Shown here: piece by piece, positions 50,588-59,392 of the stretch
How positions within the stretch are numbered: position 1 is the stretch's first letter
Layout: each line of letters starts with the position of its first letter
DNA from: Mucilaginibacter sp. 14171R-50
GTDB lineage: Bacteria > Bacteroidota > Bacteroidia > Sphingobacteriales > Sphingobacteriaceae
DNA: 64,000 bases
Assembly: GCF_010093045.1 (NCBI RefSeq)
Contig: NZ_CP048115.1
Location: forward strand, 4,402,001-4,466,000
Direction of reading: 5' to 3'
Translations under genes and position numbers: made by a program
The notes under the pieces: generated by a model
Database searches by the model: none
What the model was told of the DNA's origin: nothing
The model's input: only the letters and a program-made list of their open reading frames with translations

Positions 50588-52987
50588 CTATTTTGATGAC
50601 GATACCTGCATTGGGTTGGTACCAACTGACTGGCCTCGCACCGGCCCGCCTACTTTTTGCTTGAACAACTGGAACTTTGATGGTTCCGGCATTTTACCCC
50701 AATAGTTATTGCTTTCATCAATATCAGCGGTTTCGCGCATTGGATCGAGCTTTATAGAGGCAACCTCTTTATCATGGATGTAAAACTTAGATGCTGTCTT
50801 TTCGTTAAGCCGCCAAATTTGTACCGGGATACGGTCGGTCCATTTAGTACCATCCTTAAAGGTAAACTCAACTATAATAGGCATCACCAAACCACCTTTA
50901 TTACTAAAGTTTAGTTCATAAAAGTATTTGCTGTTGTATTTAGCTTTATCAGCATCAGTTAACTCGTCGATAGCAAAGGGCTGCGGCGCAGGCTGTGCTT
51001 TAACCATAGCAGCAAACTTAACCGTGTCAACGGTTACCATGCCTCTATCATATTTCCAGTAAAAATCCTGCGTAGCAGTATCCCGGTCTGTTTGAAACCT
51101 GATATTCTTATCAGTACGGTTACGCACCTTGGAAATATCTTCGAAGGTATTTACCGCCGGTGCAGCAACCCTTGGCGAACCACCACGCTGCCTCATGGCA
51201 GGCAGTTTGGCATCCAGGTCGGCTTTGGCGTATTTAACCGAATCTAAAGAGATATCAACCGGCTCGGTACCGTAGAACCATCCTCTCCAAAACCAATCCA
51301 GGTCTTCGCCGCTGGCATCTTCCATTGTGCGGAACAAATCGGCGGGCGTTGGGTGTTTAAATGCCCAACGGCGTGCGTATTCTTTAAACGCGTAATCAAA
51401 AAGCTTACGCCCCATTATGGTTTCGCGCAGGATGTTTAGCGCGGTAGCAGGTTTAGAATATGCGTTAGGGCCAAAACGAACAATATTCTCAGAGTTGGTC
51501 ATAACCGGCTCCAGTTCGTTCTTTGGTAACTTCATGTAATCAACAATGGTGTAAGCAGCACCCTTTTTACTCGGGAACTTGTTATCCCAAAGTTCCTCGG
51601 TAAGATATTCAACAAAGGAGTTCAAGCCCTCGTCCATCCAAGTCCACTGGCGCTCATCGCTGTTCACGATCATCGGGAAAAAGTTGTGCCCAACCTCGTG
51701 GATGATAACGCCGATCATGCCATTTTTGGTGCTTTCGCTGTAGGTGCCGTCTTTTTCGGTACGGCCATAGTTAAAGCATATCATCGGGTACTCCATACCG
51801 TTTGAAGCTTCAACAGATTGCGCTACCGGATATGGGTACGGAATGGTAAAATCAGAATAGGTTTTAACCGTATGAGCTACCAAACGGGTGGAGTATTTGC
51901 TGTACAGGTTGTAAGCTTCTTTGCCATAATAGCTCATGCACATTACATTTTTACCACCAACTTTTGCACCCATACCGTCCCATATAAACTTGCGCGATGA
52001 TCCCCAGGCAAAATCGCGTACGTTATTGGCAACAAACACCCAAGTTTTTTTCGCGGTCGAAGGTGCTTTTTCCGCTGCCTTTGCTTCTGCCAGGTTCACT
52101 ATTTCAACCGGTGTTGCCGATGTTTTTGCTTTATTATAGCGTGCCAGCCTTGCAGGGCTTAATACAGCGCTGTAATTGATACATTCGCCGGTGCCGCCAA
52201 CAACATGGTCGGCAGGTACAGTCATTTGTACACGGAAGTTACCAAAGGTAAGCGCAAATTCGCCACGGCCGGTAAACTGGTGGTTTTGCCAGCCCTGAAA
52301 ATCGCTGTAAACGCAAAGGCGCGGGTACCACTGTGTCATAGTAAACAAGTAGTTGCCATCTTCGGGAAAATATTCGTAGCCTCCGCGTCCGCCAACAGTC
52401 ATACGGTCGGTAATTTTATAGGTCCAGTCAACGTTAAAAATAAACTGCGCTCCCGGTTTTAAAGGTGTTGGCAGGTCAATACGCATCATGGTTTTATTGA
52501 TGGTGTATTTTAAGTTTTTGCCTGTGGCATCGGTTAACTTGGTGATCATATCACCAAGGCCGTTATCTGCGTCGCTGTTCCGGGCGTCGTTTTTATCAAC
52601 GTTTTGCGTAGTAGTGGCCCTTGGCATGCCCGAACTGTTTTGATAGCCGGCGTTTCTGAGGCTGTTGTGTTCGTTTTCATCTAACTGCAGCCAGATATAG
52701 GTAAGCGGATCTGGCGAGTTATTGTAATAAGTAACCGTTTCGCTGCCGGTTAGCTTTAAGTTTTTCTCATCAAGTTCGCACTTAATGTTGTAATCGGCAC
52801 GCTGCTGCCAGTATTTTGCGCCGGGTGCGCCGCTGGCCGTCCGTTGTTCATTAGGCGTACTTAAAATAGTGCCTAACTGCTCAAACTTATTGCCGTGGTT
52901 GCTGCCGGGGTTGTTTTGTATATCCTGGGCAAGGGCCGCACCCGCAATAGTTACCGAAAGAAAAAAGCTTGTAAAAATTCGCTTCAT
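50588..52987 (-). CDS. M1 family zinc metallopeptidase, exported
   Basis: A 799-residue aminopeptidase-like protein with signal peptide cleaved near AALA/Q (residue 20). The N-terminal domain has an M1-type saddle, and NGMEYPMI (397-403) stands for the GxMEN exopeptidase motif. The zinc site is HEVGH (430-434) with Glu453 in MDEGLNSF. The C-terminal part (about 650-760) has beta-sandwich character. It probably trims peptides in the periplasm. It is followed upstream by hupE-like and divergent DUF6702 genes. Confidence 0.9.
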   Translation of the reverse strand: MKRIFTSFFLSVTIAGAALAQDIQNNPGSNHGNKFEQLGTILSTPNEQRTASGAPGAKYWQQRADYNIKCELDEKNLKLTGSETVTYYNNSPDPLTYIWLQLDENEHNSLRNAGYQNSSGMPRATTTQNVDKNDARNSDADNGLGDMITKLTDATGKNLKYTINKTMMRIDLPTPLKPGAQFIFNVDWTYKITDRMTVGGRGGYEYFPEDGNYLFTMTQWYPRLCVYSDFQGWQNHQFTGRGEFALTFGNFRVQMTVPADHVVGGTGECINYSAVLSPARLARYNKAKTSATPVEIVNLAEAKAAEKAPSTAKKTWVFVANNVRDFAWGSSRKFIWDGMGAKVGGKNVMCMSYYGKEAYNLYSKYSTRLVAHTVKTYSDFTIPYPYPVAQSVEASNGMEYPMICFNYGRTEKDGTYSESTKNGMIGVIIHEVGHNFFPMIVNSDERQWTWMDEGLNSFVEYLTEELWDNKFPSKKGAAYTIVDYMKLPKNELEPVMTNSENIVRFGPNAYSKPATALNILRETIMGRKLFDYAFKEYARRWAFKHPTPADLFRTMEDASGEDLDWFWRGWFYGTEPVDISLDSVKYAKADLDAKLPAMRQRGGSPRVAAPAVNTFEDISKVRNRTDKNIRFQTDRDTATQDFYWKYDRGMVTVDTVKFAAMVKAQPAPQPFAIDELTDADKAKYNSKYFYELNFSNKGGLVMPIIVEFTFKDGTKWTDRIPVQIWRLNEKTASKFYIHDKEVASIKLDPMRETADIDESNNYWGKMPEPSKFQLFKQKVGGPVRGQSVGTNPMQVSSSK

Positions 52988-53015
52988 AGTTTATCGTTTA
53001 AAAATCAAATTTAAA

Positions 53016-53594
53016 TTAAAATGGCAATCTTTCAAACGCCATCTGTACCGATAGCGCAAAAACACCTGCTGATATAAAAAACACCCAGTCGCGCCGGGTT
53101 ACCTTCATAAAATTGATGCAAAGCAAGGCCAGTATCAATATTACGGCAACTACCACTATCTGCCCTGCTTCTAACCCCAGGTTAAAGCCAAAAAGCCCCC
53201 AGCCTATGGTTTGGTCGCGCGCAAGCATAATGCGAATGGTGTTTGCGAACCCCATCCCGTGTATCAGCCCGAAGAACAAGGCCAGCCAATAATTTACGTT
53301 CACGCTGCCATTTTTTTTATTTACCCGCCACAGGTTGTTTATGGCGGTAATAAAAATGGTACAGGGTATCAAAAACTCCACCCACTTGCCCGGGAAACGG
53401 ATCACATCGAGCACGCTCAACGCCAGGGTTAACGAGTGGCCTATGGTAAAGGCGGTAACCAGTATCAGTACCTGTTTTAGATTTTTAAAGGTGTAAACCG
53501 ATGCCAGCGCCAATATAAACAACTGGTGATCAAGCGCATCGGTGCTGATAATGTGTTTCCATCCAAGCCCGAAATAAAAACCAAGATCAGACAT
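53016..53594 (-). CDS. HupE/UreJ family membrane protein
   Basis: A 192-residue protein with six or seven helices. The family's FYFGLGWKHIISTDALDH segment carries conserved His/Asp residues. FTIGHSLTLALS and FGLIHGMGFAN carry the other conserved His residues. HupE/UreJ proteins are thought to transport nickel or other divalent metal, but Bacteroidota members occur away from hydrogenase and urease genes, as here. It is 28 bases from the M1 peptidase gene and divergent from DUF6702. Confidence 0.87.
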   Translation of the reverse strand: MSDLGFYFGLGWKHIISTDALDHQLFILALASVYTFKNLKQVLILVTAFTIGHSLTLALSVLDVIRFPGKWVEFLIPCTIFITAINNLWRVNKKNGSVNVNYWLALFFGLIHGMGFANTIRIMLARDQTIGWGLFGFNLGLEAGQIVVVAVILILALLCINFMKVTRRDWVFFISAGVFALSVQMAFERLPF

Positions 53595-53640
53595 AATATT
53601 TCTTTAACGAAAGCGTAAATTTAACAGCTTTTAAACATAA

Positions 53641-54183
53641 ATGAATTTCACTGGCGCTATGACGGCTTTTTTAGGTAAACCTCTACTATATTGTTACATT
53701 TTAACAGGATTGTTTTTTACTAAAACGCCTGCCGGCGCCAAATTTCACCCGCTGCATGTAAGCACTACCGATGTGAACTTTAACGCTAAAGACAGTCAGC
53801 TGGAAGTGATATGCACCATTTTTACAGACGATTTTGAGCTGGCGCTCGAAAAGCAATTCCATACCAAAGCCGACCTGTCCAAGCCCGATATGCACGCCGC
53901 GATGGATGCCCTGGTGAAAAATTACATTAACGGCCACCTGCAATTAAAAACAAGCCCCGCGGCGTTACCCCTGTCGTACCTTGGGTTCGAGATAAACCGG
54001 GAGGCAGTAAACGTGTACCTGGAATCGGGCAAGATCGCTACTCCTAAAAAAATTGACGCGCAGGTAACCCTGCTGCAAAGCCTGTATGCCGACCAGTTGA
54101 ACATTGTACACATGACGGTTAACGGCACCCGCAAAAGCACCCGCCTTGATGCGCCGGAAAAAACAGTAACGCAAACTTTTTAG
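53641..54183 (+). CDS. DUF6702 family protein
   Basis: A 180-residue protein with a hydrophobic N-terminal segment (about 13-28) that may be a signal peptide. KFHPLHVSTTDVNFN and VICTIFTDDFELAL are the family start. LSYLGFEINREAVNVYLE is in the middle, and a C-terminal VHMTVNGTRKSTRLD follows. The function is unknown. It is divergently paired with the HupE and M1 genes across 46 bases, which hints at one functional unit. Confidence 0.78.
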   Translation: MNFTGAMTAFLGKPLLYCYILTGLFFTKTPAGAKFHPLHVSTTDVNFNAKDSQLEVICTIFTDDFELALEKQFHTKADLSKPDMHAAMDALVKNYINGHLQLKTSPAALPLSYLGFEINREAVNVYLESGKIATPKKIDAQVTLLQSLYADQLNIVHMTVNGTRKSTRLDAPEKTVTQTF

Positions 54184-54208
54184 CGATACGCCACCCACAA
54201 AAATATTC

Positions 54209-54216
54209 TATATTTG
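54209..54216 (+). promoter_or_regulatory. -7 box of the tRNA-Arg promoter
   Basis: TATATTTG fits TAnnTTTG and ends ten bases before the tRNA 5' end. Confidence 0.6.
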
Positions 54217-54226
54217 CCCCAATATT

Positions 54227-54298
54227 GTTCTCGTAGTTCAATGGATAGAATTATGGCCTCCGAAGCCGTCGATATGAGTTCGAATCTCATCGAGAACA
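54227..54298 (+). tRNA. tRNA-Arg (anticodon CCG)
   Basis: A 72-base cloverleaf. The acceptor GTTCTCG pairs with CGAGAAC. The anticodon stem ATGGC/GCCGT holds loop CTCCGAA, giving anticodon CCG (54260-54262). The T arm ATGAG-TTCGAAT-CTCAT is perfect. Discriminator A is followed by CACA; CCA is not encoded. Confidence 0.95.
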
Positions 54299-54301
54299 CA
54301 A

Positions 54302-54334
54302 AAAGCCGCCTTAATTATTTAGGGCGGCTTTTTT
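54302..54334 (+). terminator. Terminator after tRNA-Arg
   Basis: AAAGCCGCC pairs with GGCGGCTTT around a 12-base loop followed by a T-run. Confidence 0.88.
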
Positions 54335-54368
54335 ATCTACCTAACAAGGCACGAATAAGTTGCTCATT

Positions 54369-54875
54369 TTATAAGCATTCCAGTTCCTGCTGTTTAAATG
54401 GATTTTTAAGCTGCTGCCTGATATTATCCGTAATTAGCGACTCCCATTCAGCTGAGCATTTAAGCGCTTTGTTCAGGGTGATTTCGCTATCAGCAAATTG
54501 CCTGTAAAAAGGGATACTGTAAATCGCCCTGCCACGGCCATCCAGTAATTCAAGGCTTACGGAACGCACATCGCGGCCATTCATTTTCTTTAGCGTATAG
54601 CACCGCGAAACCTCGTCGAGGTTTATTTGTTCGGGCGTATCTTCGTCTGTGGCAACTAAAAGCACCCGGTTTTCTTCGTCCCAACCCAGCAAAATACTGT
54701 TGATCATTCCGTAGCGTGACAAGTTGCGACCATATATACGGGCAGCTTCTTTTAGCCTGTCTATCATTTCGGCTTCCCTTTTCTTCTTTATTCGCCTGTT
54801 GATAGCGATAAACGGCAATACCGTTAGTGCCAATAAGGCGCTTACCACCAGGGTGTTTTCTATTATTTGTTTCAT
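54369..54875 (-). CDS. Membrane-anchored protein of unknown function
   Basis: A 168-residue protein with one N-terminal helix (about 8-26, TLVVSALLALTVLPFIAI). A basic stretch RRIKKKREAEM and a soluble cytoplasmic-type domain (INSILLGWDEENRVLLVATD, SVSLELLDGRGRAIYSIPFY) follow. No family recognised. The gene is third in a tightly spaced minus-strand set with the Rnk-like and glutamate-synthase-like genes. Confidence 0.65.
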   Translation of the reverse strand: MKQIIENTLVVSALLALTVLPFIAINRRIKKKREAEMIDRLKEAARIYGRNLSRYGMINSILLGWDEENRVLLVATDEDTPEQINLDEVSRCYTLKKMNGRDVRSVSLELLDGRGRAIYSIPFYRQFADSEITLNKALKCSAEWESLITDNIRQQLKNPFKQQELECL

Positions 54876-54910
54876 AGGTTAAAAATTAAGTGTACAATTC
54901 ATTTTAATAT

Positions 54911-55291
54911 TCAGGCATTCTGTACCACGTCCAGTATTTCAAACGTCATGATGCCACCGGGCATCTGCCAATCAACCAATGCTCCCTTGCGATACCCCAG
55001 CAAAGCGATTGACAAAGGTGCCAGCGCCGACATTTTATGCTGCCTGATATCTGCCTCATGCGGCTCTACAATACTGAAAGCATAATGCTTACCGCTAAGC
55101 ACTTCTTTAAATTGGATGGCCGCGCTAAGGCATACCACATCATCGGGTAACTGATCCTTAGGTATTATACTGGCCGAAGCAAGTTCGTCCGTAAGCTTTT
55201 TTAAATTGTAATTAGAAAGGTTTCCATGATTACAATGCTTTTTTAACAGTTCATGCTCTTTTGCAGGCATGATCAAATATTGCGTTTTCAT
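54911..55291 (-). CDS. GreA/GreB-type C-terminal domain protein (Rnk-like)
   Basis: A 126-residue protein. The C-terminal FKBP-like domain of Gre factors is visible: LPDDVVCLSAAIQFKEV, then VEPHEADIRQHKMSALAPL and ALLGYRKGALVDWQMPGG. The N-terminal coiled coil of true GreA is replaced by a short helical part, as in Rnk, which binds RNA polymerase and opposes Gre factors. Regulation of transcription is inferred. It lies 25 bases from the upstream gene. Confidence 0.82.
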   Translation of the reverse strand: MKTQYLIMPAKEHELLKKHCNHGNLSNYNLKKLTDELASASIIPKDQLPDDVVCLSAAIQFKEVLSGKHYAFSIVEPHEADIRQHKMSALAPLSIALLGYRKGALVDWQMPGGIMTFEILDVVQNA

Positions 55292-55316
55292 ATCTGGATG
55301 GATTAGTGATTAGTAG

Positions 55317-56525
55317 TTAGTTGGCAGCGCTTATCGGCTCCTGCTCAACCGCCTGTTGCTGTTGTGTTGCGCAGGCTGTTATCAACTGCATAGTAGCCGC
55401 CAGCGTATTTTGGTGAAAGGCAGTTACCGAAGCCACTTTACTGTTTGTTGTTGACCTGATAAGCCCGCGGGCAGCAGCAAGCGACACCTGAAAAGGACGT
55501 ACGCTATAGCAGGCATGGGCGCCATACCCAATTGCCCGCAATATATCCCGTTCTTTTGCCAGATCGCCCGAGGCAATAACCTTGGTTGGTAAGGCTTGCG
55601 CATCAATTGCAAGCCGTGCTGCGTTTATAGCGGCGAATAACGCGTCTACATCACCATCGCCAGGGGCGCTTTCTATGGTCACAAAATCAAGGTAAACCAC
55701 GTTTGATGCCATTACATGGCAAAGCCTTGCAACCAACTCATGATCTGCCACCGCCAGGCATACACCTGTAGGTTTACCACCCGACAGCACTTTGATCCGC
55801 TCCAGGAAAGTGATAAGGCAGTTCAAAGAGCTTTCTGAAATATCGGGTGAAAAGTGCGCCGCTTTTAACTTAACTTCTATCATTTTGATATATGGCCGGG
55901 TTGCCGCCTTCCCGAATACTGCTTCATTGAACGATCCGTCGGGGTTTCTGTAAAGTGCTTCCAGGCGGTCTATCCGCCATACCAGGTCGCTGCCGCCCCT
56001 GAGCAATTCGGGCACAATACCCACAACACCTGTATTTATGGCACAATCATTCCCTTTCGCGCTGCGCGACAGCGCCAGCAATGAGCCTTTGTTGGGCACA
56101 TCAACGTTTGATAAGCCAATGTTTAACAGGTTCATACGATAGGGCATGCGGCAATTGCCCATGCCTATCTCGGTAAAAAGCATATTGCCGGCTATCTGCA
56201 GGGTAGTTTCGCCGCATTGCACGGAGCTATAGCCGAAATCAAAAACGCTTTCCTCGCCGCCGGTATTACTTAACGGCACGCGTGTTTGCGACCGCCCGAT
56301 AACCGTGCGCAGGTCAGCATCAGAAAAAAGGGAATAGCCGGCTAAGCCGTTTTGCTTTTGAAGCAACCGCTTGTGCAGCCAAAACTGGGCAATTGCCATC
56401 AACATACCCGAAAGGGTACACCAAAGATTATCGAAAATAAGGCCTGCGATAACAAGGCCGGCATTTATTAAAAAAAGCAGGACAAAACCTATACCTGCCC
56501 AAGTACGGGGTGCAGCAAAATTCAT
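55317..56525 (-). CDS. Degenerate FMN-binding glutamate-synthase-like membrane protein
   Basis: A 402-residue protein. Two N-terminal helices (about 10-32 and 35-50) are followed by a domain that tracks the glutamate-synthase FMN barrel. ALSRSAKGNDCAINTGVVG, GGSDLVWRI, NPDGSFNEAVF, PYIKMIEVKL, SGGKPTGVCL and TKVIASGDL occur in the family order. The FMN/substrate motif GAKPGHGG after IKL is missing (KAAHFSPD instead). The barrel's GGEGGTGA reads APGDGDVDA, and the late CxxxxCPxGV cysteines are gone. The protein is probably not a normal oxidoreductase. Confidence 0.72.
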   Translation of the reverse strand: MNFAAPRTWAGIGFVLLFLINAGLVIAGLIFDNLWCTLSGMLMAIAQFWLHKRLLQKQNGLAGYSLFSDADLRTVIGRSQTRVPLSNTGGEESVFDFGYSSVQCGETTLQIAGNMLFTEIGMGNCRMPYRMNLLNIGLSNVDVPNKGSLLALSRSAKGNDCAINTGVVGIVPELLRGGSDLVWRIDRLEALYRNPDGSFNEAVFGKAATRPYIKMIEVKLKAAHFSPDISESSLNCLITFLERIKVLSGGKPTGVCLAVADHELVARLCHVMASNVVYLDFVTIESAPGDGDVDALFAAINAARLAIDAQALPTKVIASGDLAKERDILRAIGYGAHACYSVRPFQVSLAAARGLIRSTTNSKVASVTAFHQNTLAATMQLITACATQQQQAVEQEPISAAN

Positions 56526-56922
56526 AAGTAAGTTTTAAAAAGGAAATAAAAACGTTCGCTTTGACAAACGGCCCCAAAACCAAAAATGGCTGGGGCTTAC
56601 TTAATAAAGTCCTTACTTGTTTTTAAGAAAGCGTAACTGAGCTTTAAGCCGGTGAGTACAGCACCGGGCATAGCATTGCTTGTCCGCAAAATAATTGCAG
56701 GAACAGGTTTTGCTATATGCGATGCCAATTGTGCGGGCTTCATGCGTGCCGGGGTTGAACATATTGAACGATAATGCTGATACTTTATTGTCGTAAACTC
56801 AAAATCCTCTATTGTTTACCAACTACATGATTTAAAATGATATGCGAAGCGATTTTTGTTTTAACTGTATTACTGACTATTATTGTAAAGTCGAATTCAG
56901 TTAACCAAACGCTAAACTCTTT
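56526..56922. other. 397-base stretch between divergent genes
   Basis: Holds a possible 49-residue minus-strand ORF (56613-56762) and, after it on that strand, a hairpin GCCCCA (56571-56576)/TGGGGC (56591-56596). The GH127 upstream region (56763-56922) is AT-rich and shows no clear TAnnTTTG box. Confidence 0.5.
56613..56762 (-). CDS. Possible small cysteine-rich protein
   Basis: A 49-residue ORF starting MFNPGTHEARTIGIAYSKT. Its second half holds five cysteines (CSCNYFADKQC, ARCCTHR) and ends in a basic tail. The Cys/His spacing suggests metal binding. A hairpin follows its stop. No family recognised, and coding status rests on the Cys pattern and the otherwise unexplained non-repetitive sequence. 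Too short to be certain. Confidence 0.42.
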   Translation of the reverse strand: MFNPGTHEARTIGIAYSKTCSCNYFADKQCYARCCTHRLKAQLRFLKNK

Positions 56923-58941
56923 ATGAAGACCAGATTTGCCCTTGCCGTGTTGTTAGCCTTTAGTATAAATGCAATAGCACAAAATAACAATACTTCGATC
57001 GCCGCCTACACGCAGGCTAAAGCACCTTTGCGCCAAAACCCTTACATTGAACTGCCCCTTGGCGCGATAAAACCCCAGGGATGGCTAAGGGAAATGCTGG
57101 TACGACAAAAGACCGGCGCCACAGGTAACCTGGATAAACTTTACCCGCTGGTAATGGGTAAACGTAACGGCTGGCTCGGCGGCGACGGCGACCTTTGGGA
57201 ACGCGGCCCCTACTGGATTGACGGTTTGGTTCCACTGGCTTACCTTTTACAAGATAAAGAACTTATAGCCAAGGTGCAGCCATGGATAGAATGGAGCCTG
57301 AAAAGCCAGCGGGCAGATGGATACTTCGGCCCGTCGAAAGACCTGGGGCCGGAGGCTGGCATACAGCGCGATAACGCGCAGGACTGGTGGCCCAAAATGG
57401 TGATGCTTAAAGTAATGCAGCAATATTACTCGGCTACGGGCGATAAGCGGATCATCCCATTCATGACCAGATATTTTAAGTACCAGCTACAGGAACTGCC
57501 AAAAAATCACCTGGACCACTGGACGTTTTGGGCACGCTACCGCGGCGGGGATAACCTGGCTATGGTTTACTGGTTGTACAACAAAACCGGTGATAAATTC
57601 CTGCTCGACCTGGGCGAACTGCTGCATAAACAGACATTTGACTATATAAACGCCTTCCTGAACACCGAAATGATGCTGACCGATGGAAGCATCCACGGCG
57701 TTAACCTTGCCGAAGGCATGAAAGAACCTATAATTTATTATCAGCGACACCCGGAAGCGAAATATGCCGACGCTATGATCAAAGGATTTGCCGATATGCG
57801 TAAATACAACGAATCGGTGCCGGGTATGTTTGGCGGAGATGAATCGCTGCATGGCAATAACCCTACCCAGGGCTCGGAACTGTGCAGCGCTGTAGAAATG
57901 ATGTACACGCTCGAAAACACGCTATCCATCACCGGCGATGTAAATTATGCCGATCATCTCGAAAAAGTTGCCTTTAACGTATTGCCCACACAAATAGACG
58001 AAAACTTTATTGGCCGCCAGTATTTCCAGCAAGCTAACCAGGTGATGATCACAAGAGGTGTCCGTAATTTCGACATTAACCACGATGGCACCGACCTTTG
58101 TTACGGCATACTTACGGGATATGCCTGCTGCACATCAAACATGCACCAGGGCTGGCCAAAATTCGCCCAGAACCTTTGGTATGCTACACCTGACAAAGGT
58201 TTGGCCGCGCTGGTTTACTCGGCCAGCGAAGTAAAGGCGTTTGTAGCTGATAACACCCCGGTAACCTTTAAAGAGGAAACAAATTATCCTTTTAATGAAA
58301 CTATTAAATTCACCTTTGGCAGTAAAAAAGCGGTGGCGTTCCCGCTTAGCTTGCGGGTACCGGCATGGTGCACCAAGGCTACGGTAAAAATAAACGGTAA
58401 AGTACAGCAGCTGGCCAGTGCCGGCCAGGTTATCAAACTTAGCCGCGAGTGGAAACCCGGCGATGTGGTTGAACTTACCCTGCCCATGCATGTATTTAAA
58501 AACACCGGCTATGAAAACTCTGTTTCGATACAGCGGGGGCCCATTGTTTATGCCTTAAAAATTGGCGAAGAGGTAAAACAGGTAAAAAACACCGTTGATG
58601 CCGATGTATATGGCGATAGCTATACCGAAATACGCCCTACTACCCCCTGGAACTATGGCCTGATCAAAACTGCCGATAATAAATTGGATGAGAACTATAA
58701 GGTTGAAGATGTAAAAGCAGTTAGCAGTTATCCCTGGAGCCAGGCAAACGCCCCAATCCAGCTAAAAACCAAGGGCAGGCGTATTCCGTCGTGGCAATTG
58801 TATAATAATATGGCCGGGCCGCTGCCCTTTAGCACAATATGGAACTTTGAGACCGCAAAAGAGGAAGAAGAGCTAACGCTGATACCCTATGGCTGCACAC
58901 GCTTACGCATTTCGCAGTTCCCGCTGATCGAGAAAAGGTAG
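56923..58941 (+). CDS. GH127 family (DUF1680) beta-L-arabinofuranosidase-like glycosidase
   Basis: A 672-residue exported enzyme with signal peptide ending NAIA/Q (residue 19/20). The (alpha/alpha)6 catalytic domain holds the zinc ligands known from the Bifidobacterium enzyme. ELC gives Glu319 and Cys321, and GYACCT gives Cys402 and Cys403, one of which is the nucleophile. HGNNPTQGSE precedes them. C-terminal beta domains include SLRVPAWCTKATVKINGK. No other glycan genes flank it, so the substrate (arabinan or similar) is only a family guess. Confidence 0.88.
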   Translation: MKTRFALAVLLAFSINAIAQNNNTSIAAYTQAKAPLRQNPYIELPLGAIKPQGWLREMLVRQKTGATGNLDKLYPLVMGKRNGWLGGDGDLWERGPYWIDGLVPLAYLLQDKELIAKVQPWIEWSLKSQRADGYFGPSKDLGPEAGIQRDNAQDWWPKMVMLKVMQQYYSATGDKRIIPFMTRYFKYQLQELPKNHLDHWTFWARYRGGDNLAMVYWLYNKTGDKFLLDLGELLHKQTFDYINAFLNTEMMLTDGSIHGVNLAEGMKEPIIYYQRHPEAKYADAMIKGFADMRKYNESVPGMFGGDESLHGNNPTQGSELCSAVEMMYTLENTLSITGDVNYADHLEKVAFNVLPTQIDENFIGRQYFQQANQVMITRGVRNFDINHDGTDLCYGILTGYACCTSNMHQGWPKFAQNLWYATPDKGLAALVYSASEVKAFVADNTPVTFKEETNYPFNETIKFTFGSKKAVAFPLSLRVPAWCTKATVKINGKVQQLASAGQVIKLSREWKPGDVVELTLPMHVFKNTGYENSVSIQRGPIVYALKIGEEVKQVKNTVDADVYGDSYTEIRPTTPWNYGLIKTADNKLDENYKVEDVKAVSSYPWSQANAPIQLKTKGRRIPSWQLYNNMAGPLPFSTIWNFETAKEEEELTLIPYGCTRLRISQFPLIEKR

Positions 58942-58986
58942 ATACATTAGGGTAACCGATTTAATGTTCTACCTTTACCCGCACAC

Positions 58987-59328
58987 ATGGAAGAACGAAA
59001 ATATCTAACAACCTGGAGAAAATACATCCCGGTTATACGCCTGCACCTGAAAAGAAGCCTCAACGAAGATCAAAGTTTTAAGCTTAACATCACCGATTTT
59101 GAATCGGCGGGCGACAGGGGGAAATCTGGTTATACCTTTAGCCTTGCTATAGAAAACGGTAAGGTAACCAACAACATCAGCGGCTCGGCTGTGGCGCGCG
59201 ATCTGTACGAAGCCTTAAAAGCCGACGACGCCATCAACGAGATGATGCGGGATAAAAATATTAAAATAAGCGTAGGTAAATCGTTTGTATTAAGCATAAA
59301 AACCACACACATATCAGCATTTAAATAG
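58987..59328 (+). CDS. Conserved-type hypothetical protein
   Basis: A 113-residue soluble alpha/beta protein (MEERKYLTTWRKYIPVIRLH at the start, ISVGKSFVLSIKTTHISAFK at the end). GDRGKSGYTFSLAIENGKV and SAVARDLYEAL lie in the middle. No family recognised. It is 45 bases after the GH127 gene and followed by a clear terminator, so it is probably a real gene in the same unit. Confidence 0.65.
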   Translation: MEERKYLTTWRKYIPVIRLHLKRSLNEDQSFKLNITDFESAGDRGKSGYTFSLAIENGKVTNNISGSAVARDLYEALKADDAINEMMRDKNIKISVGKSFVLSIKTTHISAFK

Positions 59329-59344
59329 GCCGTATCATCCCAAT

Positions 59345-59378
59345 AAAAGCCATCAACTGTTTAGCTGATGGCTTTTTT
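59345..59378. terminator. Terminator between convergent genes
   Basis: AAAAGCCATCA pairs with TGATGGCTTTT around ACTGTTTAGC, followed by TT. Confidence 0.85.
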
Positions 59379-59392
59379 ACATAACTGCAGGC

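Noticed and set aside
54227..54298. tRNA-Arg as an integration site for an island
   Set aside because: No integrase gene and no direct repeat of the tRNA 3' end was seen downstream.
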